From Chloroflexota bacterium (GTDB lineage: Bacteria > Chloroflexota > Anaerolineae > Promineifilales > Promineifilaceae): a stretch of 39,006 nucleotides of DNA. Made by a program: the position numbers and the translations under genes. Each line of letters starts with the position of its first letter. Position 1 is the first letter of the stretch. The DNA lies in the NCBI GenBank assembly GCA_024277135.1, contig JAJRVV010000165.1, forward strand, positions 1-39,006, written 5' to 3'. The notes beneath the pieces are model-generated. The model saw only the letters and a program-made list of their open reading frames with translations, was not told where the DNA came from and made no database searches. Of the stretch, positions 25,323 to 34,250 are shown piece after piece.

Positions 25323-26480
25323 ATGGAAAACCTGCTCATCCTGGAATCTGACGATAAATTTGCCGACACATTGGTCAAGGCGTTGGCGCAACTGCAATCA
25401 TTTGCCACAGTCGTGGTGCCATCGGTGAAGGACGCCTGTCTCAAATTGATGGAGCAGTCCCAGGCGTTGGCGTTTATCCCGGTGGAGCAGGGGGACAAAA
25501 TCGTGCGCTCGCTGCGCGCCGTCCAGCCGGATTTGCGGCTGGTGCTGGTGGCGCCCGATCCCGATTACCAACTGCCGGATTCGTTTGCCGGGCAGGTTCA
25601 GGGGGTGCTGTTCAAATCTCATCTGGATGCGGATTTGTTTTCGGTGCTGGAGCAGGCGTTGCTGACGCCGTTGGTTCCCGGCGCGGGCGATCCGGCGGCG
25701 GAGACGGCGCTGGTGGCCGAACTGCCTACGATGGATACGGCCGTCCTCATCGCCGCCCTGCAGCAAGCCCGGCTGGGCCGGTTGTTGCAGGCGGTGGTCT
25801 TTGCCCGCCGCTCCCAACTGTTGGCGCATTGGGGGGAGTTGAATGCTACCCAGGCGGCCACGGTGGCGCTGCGCGTGGGCGAAGGCATGCCGGCCGACCC
25901 GCCGCCGGCCCGTTTGCAATTTATGCATCTGCCGGCGCGCGCCGGGGATTTGCTGCTCTACACCCGCCGGGTGGACGCCGATTATTTGTTGACGCTGGCG
26001 GCCGTGCCGGAGACGCCGGTGGGCGAACTACGGGCGCAGGCGGAGCCGTTGGCCGCCAGCCTGATGGAAGCGCTGCACGGCCGTACTGTGTTTGATGCGG
26101 CGATGGTGGGCGGGAGGGAGAACGGCCGTGAGCAACGCAAATCCTACGCCATTGTCTGGCGTCCAGTCAAACCAATCCCGGCCGCTTTGCACATCCCCTT
26201 GCGCCGCGCCATCGAACGGCTGGCTGTGGCTAACGCCTGCGTCATTACCCACATCGCCGTCCAGGCAGAGCTGGTACACTTAGTCGTCATCTGCCCGCCG
26301 GGACGGGACAGCGTGTGGGCGGCCTACCTGTTCAAAAATGGTTCCGAACGCACCATCCAGCAAGAGTTCAACGTCCGCGCCGAGTTATGGGATACCGGTT
26401 TCTACGCCACCGAATCGGCCGACCCCCTCTCCGATGCCGAATTAAATATCTTCCTGGAACCCAATCAATCTACTGGATAA
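25323..26480 (+). CDS. Degenerate receiver, roadblock-like and transposase-like (Y1) fusion protein
   Basis: A 385-residue protein with three apparent parts. Residues 1-118 resemble a response-regulator receiver: acidic pair D10/D11 and Lys98 (VLFKSHLDADLF) are present, but the phosphoacceptor position falls in ALAFIPVEQG without an Asp. Residues about 137-258 (LQAVVFARRSQLLAHWGEL...LLLYTRRVDADYLLTLAA) read as a roadblock/LC7-like domain. Residues about 281-385 (KSYAIVWRPVK...ELVHLVVICPPGRDS...ELWDTGFYATE...NIFLEPNQ) resemble an IS200/REP-type Y1 transposase in which the first His of HxH and the catalytic Tyr seem replaced (L317, F377). All three calls are by eye. It would be a regulatory or DNA-binding protein, not an active transposase. 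Confidence 0.6.
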   Translation: MENLLILESDDKFADTLVKALAQLQSFATVVVPSVKDACLKLMEQSQALAFIPVEQGDKIVRSLRAVQPDLRLVLVAPDPDYQLPDSFAGQVQGVLFKSHLDADLFSVLEQALLTPLVPGAGDPAAETALVAELPTMDTAVLIAALQQARLGRLLQAVVFARRSQLLAHWGELNATQAATVALRVGEGMPADPPPARLQFMHLPARAGDLLLYTRRVDADYLLTLAAVPETPVGELRAQAEPLAASLMEALHGRTVFDAAMVGGRENGREQRKSYAIVWRPVKPIPAALHIPLRRAIERLAVANACVITHIAVQAELVHLVVICPPGRDSVWAAYLFKNGSERTIQQEFNVRAELWDTGFYATESADPLSDAELNIFLEPNQSTG

Positions 26481-26538
26481 GGAGATGCGGTTCGCAGGTA
26501 ATCACATGTTGGGTAGAAACAAAGTGGGAGTTCCAAAA

Positions 26539-26673
26539 ATGTCACTAGTGGATAGAACGAGTTACGAAGATGCGAAAAGAGTTGCCGAGTACCTTCTTTC
26601 TGACCATTTAGCCAGAAGAAAAATATTCGAATTTTTGCTGGATGCAATAATTTACTCTAACCAATGGCGCTAG
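26539..26673 (+). pseudogene. Short 44-residue ORF, possibly a truncated gene start
   Basis: The frame has a good ribosome-binding site (GGGAG, 26526-26530, 8 bases before ATG) and encodes SLVDRTSYEDAKRVAEYLLSDHL..., a helical, charged peptide. Its stop codon lies inside the left arm of the inverted-repeat element that follows (26665-26675), so it may be the 5' remnant of a longer gene cut by that element. Base composition is AT-rich, unlike the flanking genes. No family recognised. It could also be a genuine small protein. Confidence 0.35.
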
Positions 26674-26834
26674 TTAGATTCCTTCGATTATTAGCAAGAT
26701 TTGGCGATTTCAACGAACAATATTCGGCGAGGCTTTTCGTTTGCCGAATGCCAAGTTGAAAAAATGAGCCGTTTGGGCGTGTAGTTAGCATTTTAGCGAT
26801 TTCATGGTCGAAATAAGCCCTTCAACTAGCGCCA
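26665..26834. mobile_element. 170-bp inverted-repeat, structured noncoding element
   Basis: The ends TGGCGCTAGTT (26665-26675) and AACTAGCGCCA (26824-26834) are perfect 11-bp inverted repeats. Inside, ATTCGGC (26722-26728) pairs with GCCGAAT (26743-26749), nested in TTCAAC (26709-26714) / GTTGAA (26755-26760). The element is AT-rich, codes for nothing, and lies in the only stretch over 300 bases without a solid gene. A miniature transposable element or structured RNA are the two readings. No target-site duplication was seen. Confidence 0.5.
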
Positions 26835-26841
26835 AAGGTTA

Positions 26842-27636
26842 CTAATCGTCAAACAGATTCCGTTTGCGGATGGGGGCGGTCAGGAACCGCCACATGATTT
26901 TGGGCGGGGTCAGCCAGCGGATGCGCGCGCCGGTTCTGTGGTTCGCCAGAATTCGGTCGGCCAGCCAGGGGGCGACGGTTTCTACCCGGTCGGCCAGAAT
27001 GTTCATGATCCGTTTGGCTCGTTTGGCAACCTCTGGATCGGCCGCAAAACGGTCGGTGATCAAGTCGGTGATGACCATGCCAGGACTGAGTGAGCTGATT
27101 TGCACGGCCGTCTCCTCCCCCACCTCTTCAATCAACGCATCCGTCAGGTATTTGACGGCCGCTTTGCTCATCCCATAAACTGCCATACCAGGGCGGGTCT
27201 TGCCAGTCGCGCCGTGGCCCAGCATGTTGTAAAGCTGCCCATGCCCCTGCTTTTGCATGTGGCGGATAGCGACCCGCGCCCCGTTCAACGTCCCTAAAAT
27301 GTTGGCCTCCACCACCGCCTGCACCGCTTCTGGCGGCAGTTGCCACATAGGCGTCATGTCGTGCCCCAGCCCGGCATTATTGATCCAGATGTCCACCGCG
27401 CCAAACCGGTTTTGCGCCGCCGTCCACAATGCCTCCATCTGGCTCAAATCGCCCACGTCGGCGGCGAACCCGTGCAGGCGGTCACGGCCGTGCTTCGCTG
27501 CCAAGGTTTCGGTGGCTTGTTGGACGGATTGGGGAGTACGGCCGTGTACCGTCGCCGCCTGTCCCCTGGCCAAAAACGCATCCGCCAGCCCCAGGCCAAT
27601 CCCTCGCGTGCTGCCGGTGATGATGATGCTTTTCAT
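26842..27636 (-). CDS. Short-chain dehydrogenase/reductase (SDR)
   Basis: A 264-residue classical SDR oxidoreductase. The cofactor motif TGSTRGIGLG is near residues 7-16 and HGRT soon after suggests NADP(H) preference. NNAG is present, and the active-site pair is YGMSK (Y-x3-K) with an upstream Ser/His-rich segment (LYNMLGHGATGK) in which the usual catalytic Ser is not obvious. The start ATG 27636 is preferred because it leads straight into the Rossmann strand; a TTG 33 bases upstream is possible. It lies at the end of the hydrogenase gene cluster on the same strand, 26 bases after hypE, but has no evident role in it. Confidence 0.87.
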   Translation of the reverse strand: MKSIIITGSTRGIGLGLADAFLARGQAATVHGRTPQSVQQATETLAAKHGRDRLHGFAADVGDLSQMEALWTAAQNRFGAVDIWINNAGLGHDMTPMWQLPPEAVQAVVEANILGTLNGARVAIRHMQKQGHGQLYNMLGHGATGKTRPGMAVYGMSKAAVKYLTDALIEEVGEETAVQISSLSPGMVITDLITDRFAADPEVAKRAKRIMNILADRVETVAPWLADRILANHRTGARIRWLTPPKIMWRFLTAPIRKRNLFDD

Positions 27637-27662
27637 CTGTTTGATTGTACTATTTTCCCTGT

Positions 27663-28727
27663 TTAACAAATCCGGGGCAGCATTTCCCCGGCCAACATGT
27701 CTACCACGCGCAGGCTGCCGATGGCGGTTTTCATCAGCACCCGACCTTTGGGATTCTCTTTCACTTCGCCGATGATGACCGCCTCCTCGCCGTATTGCGT
27801 TTGCCGCATTGTAGCCAGCACCGCGTAGGCGTCTTCTCGGCCCACAATTGCCAGCAGCTTGCCCTCATTGGCGATGTACAGCGGATCGAACCCCAACATT
27901 TCACAGGCGGCTTGGACGGCCGTCCGTACCGGAATCTTCTCCTCGTACAACACAATTCCCACCTGCGACTGCCCGGCGATTTCATTGAGCGTGCTGGCTA
28001 CCCCGCCCCGCGTTGGGTCGCGCAAGACGTGGATGTTGTCGCTGGCTTCCAGCATGGCGGCGACGAGATGGTTGAGCGGAGCTACGTCGCTCTCCACATC
28101 CGCCTCAAAACCCAATTCCCCCCGCGCCGCTAAAACAGCGATGCCATGATCCCCAATCGGGCCGGAGAGGATGAGTGTGTCGCCCGGCTGCGCTTGGTCG
28201 CCGCCGATTTCCACGCCGTCCAGCGCCAGACCGATCCCGGCGGTGTTGATGTACACCCCATCCGCCTTGCCCCGCTGCACCACTTTGGTGTCCCCGGCCA
28301 CGATGCGCACGCCCGCCACCAGCGCCGCTGCCTGCATGGAGCTGACGATGCGGGCCAACGTCGCCATTTCTAGCACTTCTTCCAGGATGAATCCGGCCGT
28401 CAGGTATTGGGGCGCGGCGCCCATCATGGCTACGTCGTTCACCGTGCCGCAGACGGCCAGCTTGCCGATGTCGCCGCCAGGGAAGAAGAGCGGCCAAACC
28501 ACGTGGGAGTCGGTACTCATCGCCAGCCGGGCGCAAGTGGCGGCGTCGTGGACGCCGGCATCGTTCCCAGCCCGCAAAATCTCATTGTCAAACGGGGTCA
28601 TGAAGACGCGCTGAATCAAATCGCGCGACATTTTGCCGCCGCTGCCGTGCCCCATCATCACTTTTTCGTCATGTTTGAGCGGGATAGGGCAGACCAAGCC
28701 GTCCAGGTAAACCATTTTTTCAGACAT
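27663..28727 (-). CDS. hypE: [NiFe]-hydrogenase maturation protein HypE
   Basis: HypE (354 residues) dehydrates a carbamoyl group, carried on its own C-terminal Cys, to a thiocyanate used as cyanide ligand of the active-site iron. The protein ends in the required PRIC, with [13 protein letters not shown] near the N-terminus and [15 protein letters not shown] in the ATP-binding region. I chose ATG 28727; longer versions would run through hypD. The first codons overlap the hypD stop (ATGTCTGA), which indicates translational coupling. Confidence 0.95.
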   Translation of the reverse strand: MSEKMVYLDGLVCPIPLKHDEKVMMGHGSGGKMSRDLIQRVFMTPFDNEILRAGNDAGVHDAATCARLAMSTDSHVVWPLFFPGGDIGKLAVCGTVNDVAMMGAAPQYLTAGFILEEVLEMATLARIVSSMQAAALVAGVRIVAGDTKVVQRGKADGVYINTAGIGLALDGVEIGGDQAQPGDTLILSGPIGDHGIAVLAARGELGFEADVESDVAPLNHLVAAMLEASDNIHVLRDPTRGGVASTLNEIAGQSQVGIVLYEEKIPVRTAVQAACEMLGFDPLYIANEGKLLAIVGREDAYAVLATMRQTQYGEEAVIIGEVKENPKGRVLMKTAIGSLRVVDMLAGEMLPRIC

Positions 28728-29829
28728 TGGCGCTCTCCAGGATGAGATGACGGCCGTACTTGTAATACGCCGCGCACGCCCCCTCCGCCGAAACCATCGT
28801 GGCTCCCAGTGGATTCTCCGGCGTGCATTCGCTGCCGAAGGCGCTGCACTCATGCGGCTTCTTCAACCCCTGCAAAATCTGCCCGGCGATGCACAACGGC
28901 GATTCCTCCGGGGCGATACCGCTCACGTCGAACTTCGTCTCGGCATTGAAGGCGTCGAATGACGGCCGCAGCCCCCAGCCGCTCTGCGGAATCGTGCCGA
29001 TGCCGCGCCACTTCCGGTTACACAGTTCAAAAACCTGGTTGATGACCTTTTGCGCTGGTTGGTTGCCCTCCAATGTGACCGCCCGCTTGTACGCATTCGC
29101 CGTTTTCGCTTCCCCCGCTTCTAGCAGCTTCACTGTCTCCAAAATGCCGCGCGCGATGTCCAGCGGCTCAAAGCCGGTGATGACGATGGGGACTTGATAC
29201 CGTTCGGCGATGGGCGGGTATTCCCAGTAGCCCATCACCGCGCAGACGTGCCCGGCGGCCAGGAACCCCTGCACCCGGTTGAGGGGCGAACCGAGGATGG
29301 CGTGCATGGCGGGTGGCACGCAGACGTGGGATACCAGGACGCTGTAATTGGTCAGCCCCAAAGCCTGGGCTTGCAGCACGCTCATGGCGTTGGGTGGGGC
29401 GGTGGTCTCAAAGCCGATGGCGAAGAAAACGACTTCTTTGTCTGGATTCTCCTGGGCGATTTTGACGGCGTCCAGCGGCGAATAAACGACGCGCGCGTCG
29501 CCGCCGTTGGCGCGGACGGTGAACAAATCCTGGCTGCTGCCGGGCACGCGCAGCATGTCGCCGTAGGAGGTAAAAATCACGTCGGGCCGGGCGGCGATGG
29601 CTAACGCTTTGTCAATCAGTTCCAGCGGGGTGACGCAGACGGGACAGCCGGGGCCGTGTACCAGTTCCACTTCGTCGGGCAAAAGCTGGTCAATGCCGTG
29701 GCGGACGATGGCGTGGGTTTGCCCGCCGCAGATTTCCATGAGCGTCCACGGCCGTGTCACTGCTTTCTTGATTTCGGCGATGGTCGCCTGCACCCGCGCC
29801 GCGTCGCGGTACTCGGTTACGTATTTCAT
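28720..29829 (-). CDS. hypD: [NiFe]-hydrogenase maturation protein HypD
   Basis: HypD (369 residues) is the iron-sulfur scaffold on which, together with HypC, the Fe(CN)2CO group is built. Conserved pieces seen are [21 protein letters not shown] (32-52), [13 protein letters not shown] (59-71), [12 protein letters not shown] (about 130-141), the [12 protein letters not shown] segment and the C-terminal C-rich block ([13 protein letters not shown]..., [32 protein letters not shown]). It is followed by hypE with an 8-base overlap and preceded by hypC with a 10-base gap. Confidence 0.96.
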   Translation of the reverse strand: MKYVTEYRDAARVQATIAEIKKAVTRPWTLMEICGGQTHAIVRHGIDQLLPDEVELVHGPGCPVCVTPLELIDKALAIAARPDVIFTSYGDMLRVPGSSQDLFTVRANGGDARVVYSPLDAVKIAQENPDKEVVFFAIGFETTAPPNAMSVLQAQALGLTNYSVLVSHVCVPPAMHAILGSPLNRVQGFLAAGHVCAVMGYWEYPPIAERYQVPIVITGFEPLDIARGILETVKLLEAGEAKTANAYKRAVTLEGNQPAQKVINQVFELCNRKWRGIGTIPQSGWGLRPSFDAFNAETKFDVSGIAPEESPLCIAGQILQGLKKPHECSAFGSECTPENPLGATMVSAEGACAAYYKYGRHLILESANV

Positions 29830-29839
29830 GGGGAACTCC

Positions 29840-30100
29840 TCACACTAGATTTGGCTCCGGCCCAATCTCTTCCTCAATGTCCATGATTTCGTTGAGCATC
29901 GCCAGGGTTTCCAACGCTTCCTCTTCGCTGAGGACAGAGATGGCAAAGCCGACATGAATGACGACGTAATCGCCGATTGAGGTTTCGGGAACGTAGGCCA
30001 GACACGCTTCGCGGACAGTTCCGCCGAAATCTATTTTGCCCATTGCCAACCCATTGGCTTTATATTTCTCGATGATTTTTCCGGGTACGCCTAAACACAT
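29840..30100 (-). CDS. hypC: [NiFe]-hydrogenase maturation chaperone HypC
   Basis: An 86-residue HypC/HupF chaperone. The N-terminal MCLGVPGKI keeps Cys2, which binds iron and HypD and the hydrogenase large-subunit precursor. [31 protein letters not shown] matches the family core. A heptad array (30120-30182) lies between it and hypF. Confidence 0.95.
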   Translation of the reverse strand: MCLGVPGKIIEKYKANGLAMGKIDFGGTVREACLAYVPETSIGDYVVIHVGFAISVLSEEEALETLAMLNEIMDIEEEIGPEPNLV

Positions 30101-30119
30101 GAGGGGTCTCCTTTTTCGG

Positions 30120-30182
30120 TATCCAGTATCCAGTATTCGGTGTTCAGTATTCAGTTAGCTCACTGTTTACTGAATACTGCTC
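30120..30182. repeat. Heptad array TATCCAG/ACTGAAT over the hypF stop
   Basis: Units TATCCAG, TATCCAG, TATTCGG, TGTTCAG, TATTCAG, TTAGCTC, ACTGTTT, ACTGAAT, ACTGCTC in one phase. AGTATTCAGT (30147-30156) can pair with ACTGAATACT (30169-30178). The hypF stop codon (30167-30169) falls inside it. Confidence 0.85.
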
Positions 30183-32482
30183 GCAATCACCGCCTGCCCC
30201 AATGCCAGCCCGCCGTCGTTGGCGGGGACCTGGTTGTGGATGAATACGATCAAGCCTGCATTTTGCAGCAGGGGGATGGTTTTTGTCAAGAGGGTCATAT
30301 TTTGCCAGACGCCGCCGCTGAGGACGACCTGAGTGAGGCCGGTCTGCTGGCTGAGTTGGCGGCAGACGTCCAACACCATCTGGGCAATGCTGTTGTGGAA
30401 ACGGGCGGCGATTTGGCTGATGGGGATTTTGTGCTGCCGGTCGCGGATGACGGCCGTCACCATCTCCCCCACATCAATCACCCCATCCTGATAATCGAAG
30501 GGGTAGACGGCCGTTTCTGCCTCATCCACCAACGCCTCCAACTCAATCGCCGCCTGCGCCTCGTAATTCACCGTCTGCCGTACCCCGGCCAGCGCCGCCA
30601 CCGCGTCAAACAGTCGCCCCATGCTGGAGGTGAGCGGGGCGTTGAGGCCGGTTTTTATTTGATGCTGCACCGCCTGGATGATTTTGGATTTTGGATTTTG
30701 GATTTTGGATTGGGCCGTTAATGCAAAATCGGCGATTGGAAATCCGCAGTCGAGCCAATAGGCGAGGGCGATGCGCCACGGCTCCTTGATCGCCTTGTCG
30801 CCGCCGGGCAGGGGGATGTATTTGAGATGGGCGGCGCGTTGGTAGCCCCGGTAATCGGCGATGAGGAATTCGCCGCCCCAGATGGCGCCGTCGTCGCCGT
30901 AGCCGGTTCCGTCGAAAGCGACGCCGATGACCGGCTCGTCTCCCGTCAGCCCATGCTCGGCCATGCCGGCGGCGATGTGGGCGTGGTGGTGCTGCACGTG
31001 TACGGCCGTCACCCCCTCTCGTTCGGCTCGTTCCAGCGCGTACCGGCTGGCCAGGTAGTTGGGGTGCATATCGTAGGCCAAAATTTCCGGTTGGATGCGG
31101 AACAGCCGTTCAAAATGGGCTATCCCTTCCTCAAAAGAAAGCAGCGTCTCGTAATTTTCCATGTCGCCGATGTGGTGGCTGAGGAAGGCGTAGGCGTCGC
31201 GGGTGAGGCAAAAGGTGTTTTTTAGTTCGGCCCCGGTAGCCAGGATGGGAGGGACGCGCCAGGGCAGCTTGACGGGGAAGGGGGCGTAGCCGCGGGAACG
31301 GCGGAGGGGGGTGATTTTCGATTTTCGATTTTGGATTTTGGATTGGGTAACTCGCATCACCGAATCGTCGCAGCGGGTGTGGATGGCGCGATTGTGCAGC
31401 AGGAAGGCGTCGGCGATGTTGGCCAGCCGGGTCAGGGCGTCCTCATTCGTGTAGGCTATCGGTTCTTCGCTGAGGTTGCCGCTGGTCATCACCAGGGCGT
31501 CGGGGAAGCCGGGTTCCGGTTCCAGTAGCAGCAGATGCAGCGGGGTGTAGGGCAGCATGACGCCCAGGCTGGTCTGGTTGGGGGTGACGACCGTCGCTAT
31601 CCCCGACCCACCGTGCTGCTGCAAGATGACGATGGGGCGAGCGCGGGATTCCAGTAGTTCTTTTTCAGCGGGGGAGAGATGGCAGTGGCGGGCGACGGCC
31701 GCGCTGTCCCACATCATCACCGCAAACGGCTTGTCCACCCGCAGCTTGCGCTGCCGCAGTTCCGCCACCGCCGCCGGATTTGTGGCATCACACGCCAGAT
31801 GGAAGCCGCCCAGCCCCTTGATCGCCACAATTTTGCCCGCCGCCAGCAGCCGCCGCGTTTCCTGAATGGCCGCTTCCCCCTCGCTCCCCGCTTCTCGCTC
31901 CCCGCTCTCCAGCCACACCTGCGGCCCGCACACCGGACAGGCCACCGGCTGGGCGTGGAAGCGGCGATCCAGCGGGTCACGGTACTCCTGCGCACAGTCG
32001 GGGCACATGGGGAATGGGGCCATCGTCGTCTTGGGCCGGTCGTAGGGGATGTCTTGAATGATGGTGAAGCGGGGGCCGCAGTTGGTGCAGTTGATGAAGG
32101 GGTAGCGGTGACGGCGGTCGGCCGGGTCGAACAGTTCCCGCTGGCAGTCGGGGCACAGGCTGACGTCGGGGGAGATGGGCTGGAAGGCGTCGGCGACGGG
32201 TTGGGAATGGCGGATTTCAAAGGAGGTGAAGCCGTTGGCCGGGCATTCGGCCGCCTGGAAATGGTCAATGCGCGCCAGCGGCGGCGTTTCCGTTTGCAGG
32301 GCGTGGATGAAGGCTTGCAGGGTGGGGGGGCGGCCGTCCACCTCAATGTCCACCCCGGCCGACGTGTTGCGCACCCAGCCGGTCAGCTCAAACCGCCGCG
32401 CCAACCCGTACACAAACGGCCGGAATCCCACCCCCTGGACGATGCCTGTGATATGGATGCGGGTTCCGGCCAGATCGTTCAT
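30167..32482 (-). CDS. hypF: Carbamoyltransferase HypF
   Basis: HypF (771 residues) makes the carbamoyl group for the cyanide ligands from carbamoyl phosphate. In order: acylphosphatase domain (about 5-92, GIVQGVGFRPFVYGLARR), two zinc-finger pairs (CPDC...CTNC and CPDC...CPVC, about 113-185), a YrdC-like domain and a Kae1-like domain with HHHAHIAAGMAEHGL and DGTGYGDDG. Two stretches, about residues 379-390 (QSKIQNRKSKI) and 590-601 (QSKIQNPKSKI), are encoded by heptad arrays and have no counterpart in HypF as I know it. Both lie in surface-type linkers and keep the frame. The next gene downstream is hypC. Confidence 0.95.
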   Translation of the reverse strand: MNDLAGTRIHITGIVQGVGFRPFVYGLARRFELTGWVRNTSAGVDIEVDGRPPTLQAFIHALQTETPPLARIDHFQAAECPANGFTSFEIRHSQPVADAFQPISPDVSLCPDCQRELFDPADRRHRYPFINCTNCGPRFTIIQDIPYDRPKTTMAPFPMCPDCAQEYRDPLDRRFHAQPVACPVCGPQVWLESGEREAGSEGEAAIQETRRLLAAGKIVAIKGLGGFHLACDATNPAAVAELRQRKLRVDKPFAVMMWDSAAVARHCHLSPAEKELLESRARPIVILQQHGGSGIATVVTPNQTSLGVMLPYTPLHLLLLEPEPGFPDALVMTSGNLSEEPIAYTNEDALTRLANIADAFLLHNRAIHTRCDDSVMRVTQSKIQNRKSKITPLRRSRGYAPFPVKLPWRVPPILATGAELKNTFCLTRDAYAFLSHHIGDMENYETLLSFEEGIAHFERLFRIQPEILAYDMHPNYLASRYALERAEREGVTAVHVQHHHAHIAAGMAEHGLTGDEPVIGVAFDGTGYGDDGAIWGGEFLIADYRGYQRAAHLKYIPLPGGDKAIKEPWRIALAYWLDCGFPIADFALTAQSKIQNPKSKIIQAVQHQIKTGLNAPLTSSMGRLFDAVAALAGVRQTVNYEAQAAIELEALVDEAETAVYPFDYQDGVIDVGEMVTAVIRDRQHKIPISQIAARFHNSIAQMVLDVCRQLSQQTGLTQVVLSGGVWQNMTLLTKTIPLLQNAGLIVFIHNQVPANDGGLALGQAVIASSIQ
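30680..30714. repeat. GATTTTG heptad array inside hypF (distal)
   Basis: Four exact GATTTTG units and one GATTGGG. Translated on the minus strand as QSKIQNPKSKI within the Kae1-like domain of HypF, in frame. Confidence 0.92.
31313..31347. repeat. GATTTTG heptad array inside hypF (proximal)
   Basis: Units GATTTTC, GATTTTC, GATTTTG, GATTTTG, GATTGGG. Translated on the minus strand as QSKIQNRKSKI at the junction between the YrdC-like and Kae1-like domains of HypF. It ends in the same GATTGGG as the other two arrays. Confidence 0.92.
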
Positions 32483-32488
32483 CTGTTG

Positions 32489-33142
32489 TTAGACGGCCGT
32501 TTGCGCCAACAGCCACTCCAGCCACGCCTCCACCCCTTCGCCGCTGCGGCAGGAAAGGGGAAAAGTGATCAGGCCGGGGTTGAGCGCCTCCACGCCGCGC
32601 CGAAAATAATCCATGTCAAAATCAATGTAAGGCAGCAGGTCAATTTTATTGATGACCAGCGCGTCCACCCCGCGATACATGCCCGGATATTTGTACGGCT
32701 TGTCGTCCCCTTCGGGGATGGAGGCGATGAGGATACTTTGGTGGGTTCCCAGCTGGAAGGCGGCGGGGCAGACCAGGTTGCCCACGTTTTCCACCAGCAG
32801 CAAATCAACTTGGTTCAAATCCAACTGCGCCAACGCTCCCTGGAGCATGACGGCGTCGAGATGACATTCGCCGCCGGTATTAATTTGTACGGCCGTAGCC
32901 CCTGCCGCCGCCGCCCGATCCGCATCAATACTGGTCGCGATGTCACCATCAACAACCGCCAGACGCAGTTTTCCCATCAAGCCTCGGATGGTGTGTTCAA
33001 TAAGACTTGTTTTACCCGCCCCGGGAGATGCCATCAAGTTGATGGAGAAAACGCCCGCTGCATCGAGCCGCGACCGATTGACGGCCGCCAGCCGCTCGTT
33101 GGCTCCCATGATGTTTTCGATGACCGGGATACGCTGCGTCAT
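32489..33142 (-). CDS. hypB: [NiFe]-hydrogenase nickel-insertion GTPase HypB
   Basis: A 217-residue GTPase that helps deliver nickel to the large subunit. The P-loop MASPGAGKTSLIE, VVDGDIATSIDADR, ENVGNLVCPA and NKIDLLPY motifs are all clear. It lacks the N-terminal His-rich nickel-storage segment. Start ATG 33142 overlaps the hypA stop by ATGA, a coupling signature; a longer frame upstream is just the hypA region. Confidence 0.95.
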   Translation of the reverse strand: MTQRIPVIENIMGANERLAAVNRSRLDAAGVFSINLMASPGAGKTSLIEHTIRGLMGKLRLAVVDGDIATSIDADRAAAAGATAVQINTGGECHLDAVMLQGALAQLDLNQVDLLLVENVGNLVCPAAFQLGTHQSILIASIPEGDDKPYKYPGMYRGVDALVINKIDLLPYIDFDMDYFRRGVEALNPGLITFPLSCRSGEGVEAWLEWLLAQTAV

Positions 33143-33507
33143 GGTAAGACCTCTGCTTCTGCCTCTGTCTCGGCGATGTCTATCGCCTCCAGAGTGAATT
33201 CTTCGCCGGCCGTGACCTTGACATTGGCGCTGTGACATTTGGGGCAGGCCAGCGCTTCTTTGGGATGATAGGTATGGGCGCAATTTTGACAGGTCATTTC
33301 GGCCGTGATCCGCCGGAAATGAAGGGTGGAACCGGCGGCTATGGTCTCTTTGGTGATGAATTCCCAGTAAAACTGAACGGAATCATCCACGATGGAAGAG
33401 AGTTCGCCGATGACCAGGTTTAAGCGCAGAATTCGTTTGGCCCCAGCTTGTTCAGCGTGGCGCAGGGCGATTTCAAGGATGCTTTGAGTGACAGCCAGTT
33501 CGTGCAT
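33139..33507 (-). CDS. hypA: [NiFe]-hydrogenase nickel metallochaperone HypA
   Basis: A 122-residue HypA/HybF. The N-terminal MHELAVTQSILEIAL keeps His2 for nickel, and CQNCAHTY...ACPKCHS is the zinc ribbon. ATG 33507 is chosen since MHE is invariant; an upstream extension has no family support. No clear Shine-Dalgarno is present. It is coupled to hypB by a 4-base overlap. Confidence 0.95.
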   Translation of the reverse strand: MHELAVTQSILEIALRHAEQAGAKRILRLNLVIGELSSIVDDSVQFYWEFITKETIAAGSTLHFRRITAEMTCQNCAHTYHPKEALACPKCHSANVKVTAGEEFTLEAIDIAETEAEAEVLP

Positions 33508-33588
33508 AGGGGGAAGTGAGAAGTGATTAAAGTTGGTAGGGATGTTCAAAGATTTCGGAGTTTCTTGCAACTTGCTCAGGAGTCGTTC

Positions 33589-33620
33589 AATCGCAAATCC
33601 AAAATCTAAAATCGCAAATC
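33589..33620. repeat. AATCCAA-family heptad array between hypA and the protease gene
   Basis: Units AATCGCA, AATCCAA, AATCTAA, AATCGCA and a partial unit. It lies in the 200-base spacer upstream of hypA, next to a stretch without other features. Confidence 0.8.
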
Positions 33621-33707
33621 TTATAGATGACCTCTTAATTCAAGCGCAGGGTGATGTTTCTTACCAGTGCTGAATGTCCTGTTTTGTGGGTGACATTGTG
33701 CGGGAGA

Positions 33708-34238
33708 TTAGACGGCCGTCCTGGGAGTCAACCCATACCGTTCCGCCAACATCTCGGCGGCAGTGACGACGGCCGTTTGCACCACATCCGACATCCCCGG
33801 CCGGATCATCTCCGGCATCACCGCCACATCGCAGGCGATCACCGAGACTTTAATGCCGCAAGTTTCTTGCAATTCATGCAGCAAGTTGGAAGTGGGGACT
33901 TGATGCAGCGAGAAATCATCAATTTTCGTCACCGGCAGATCGCCGGCCGAGATCTCCGACACTTGCCCCAGGTTTTGGCCCCAGTCCACCGCATCCACCA
34001 CGATGATTTCCTCCGGCTGCTCCTCGCTTAACGCCAGCGTGAACAGCAGCTTGCGCGCGCCGGTTCCCACGTCCATTACATAAATATCGTCGGGAATCTG
34101 ATAATGGCGCGCCAGATAGTCGGCCGCTTCCGGGCCAAAGGCGTCGTCGCCGAAAAGGACGTTGCCCACGCCTAGAATCAGGACCCGGGCAATGCAAAAA
34201 GCGGGCAGCGTGTCAGTGGAAATGGGTTCAGTTAACAT
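33708..34238 (-). CDS. Hydrogenase maturation endopeptidase (HyaD/HycI family)
   Basis: A 176-residue protease that removes the C-terminal peptide of the hydrogenase large subunit after nickel insertion. The family motif LILGVGNVLFGDDAFGPEAADYL holds the nickel-sensing Glu/Asp, and DAVDWGQ and SLHQVP carry the other metal-site residues. The target is presumably the large subunit encoded immediately upstream, which retains a 25-residue tail after DPCLSCSTH. Two hairpins separate the genes. Confidence 0.92.
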   Translation of the reverse strand: MLTEPISTDTLPAFCIARVLILGVGNVLFGDDAFGPEAADYLARHYQIPDDIYVMDVGTGARKLLFTLALSEEQPEEIIVVDAVDWGQNLGQVSEISAGDLPVTKIDDFSLHQVPTSNLLHELQETCGIKVSVIACDVAVMPEMIRPGMSDVVQTAVVTAAEMLAERYGLTPRTAV

Positions 34239-34250
34239 AATAGCTTACAA

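Noticed and set aside
25323..26480. An active IS200-type insertion sequence
   Set aside because: The transposase-like part is the C-terminal third of a longer protein, its active-site residues seem replaced, and no subterminal hairpins or ends flank the gene.
28728..28853. N-terminal extension of HypE
   Set aside because: The extra residues overlap hypD in another frame and have no similarity to HypE; the ATG at 28727 fits the family start.
33143..33283. N-terminal extension of HypB as a metal-binding region
   Set aside because: It is not His-rich in the HypB manner and is the out-of-frame reading of the hypA zinc-ribbon region; ATGA coupling at 33142 fixes the start.
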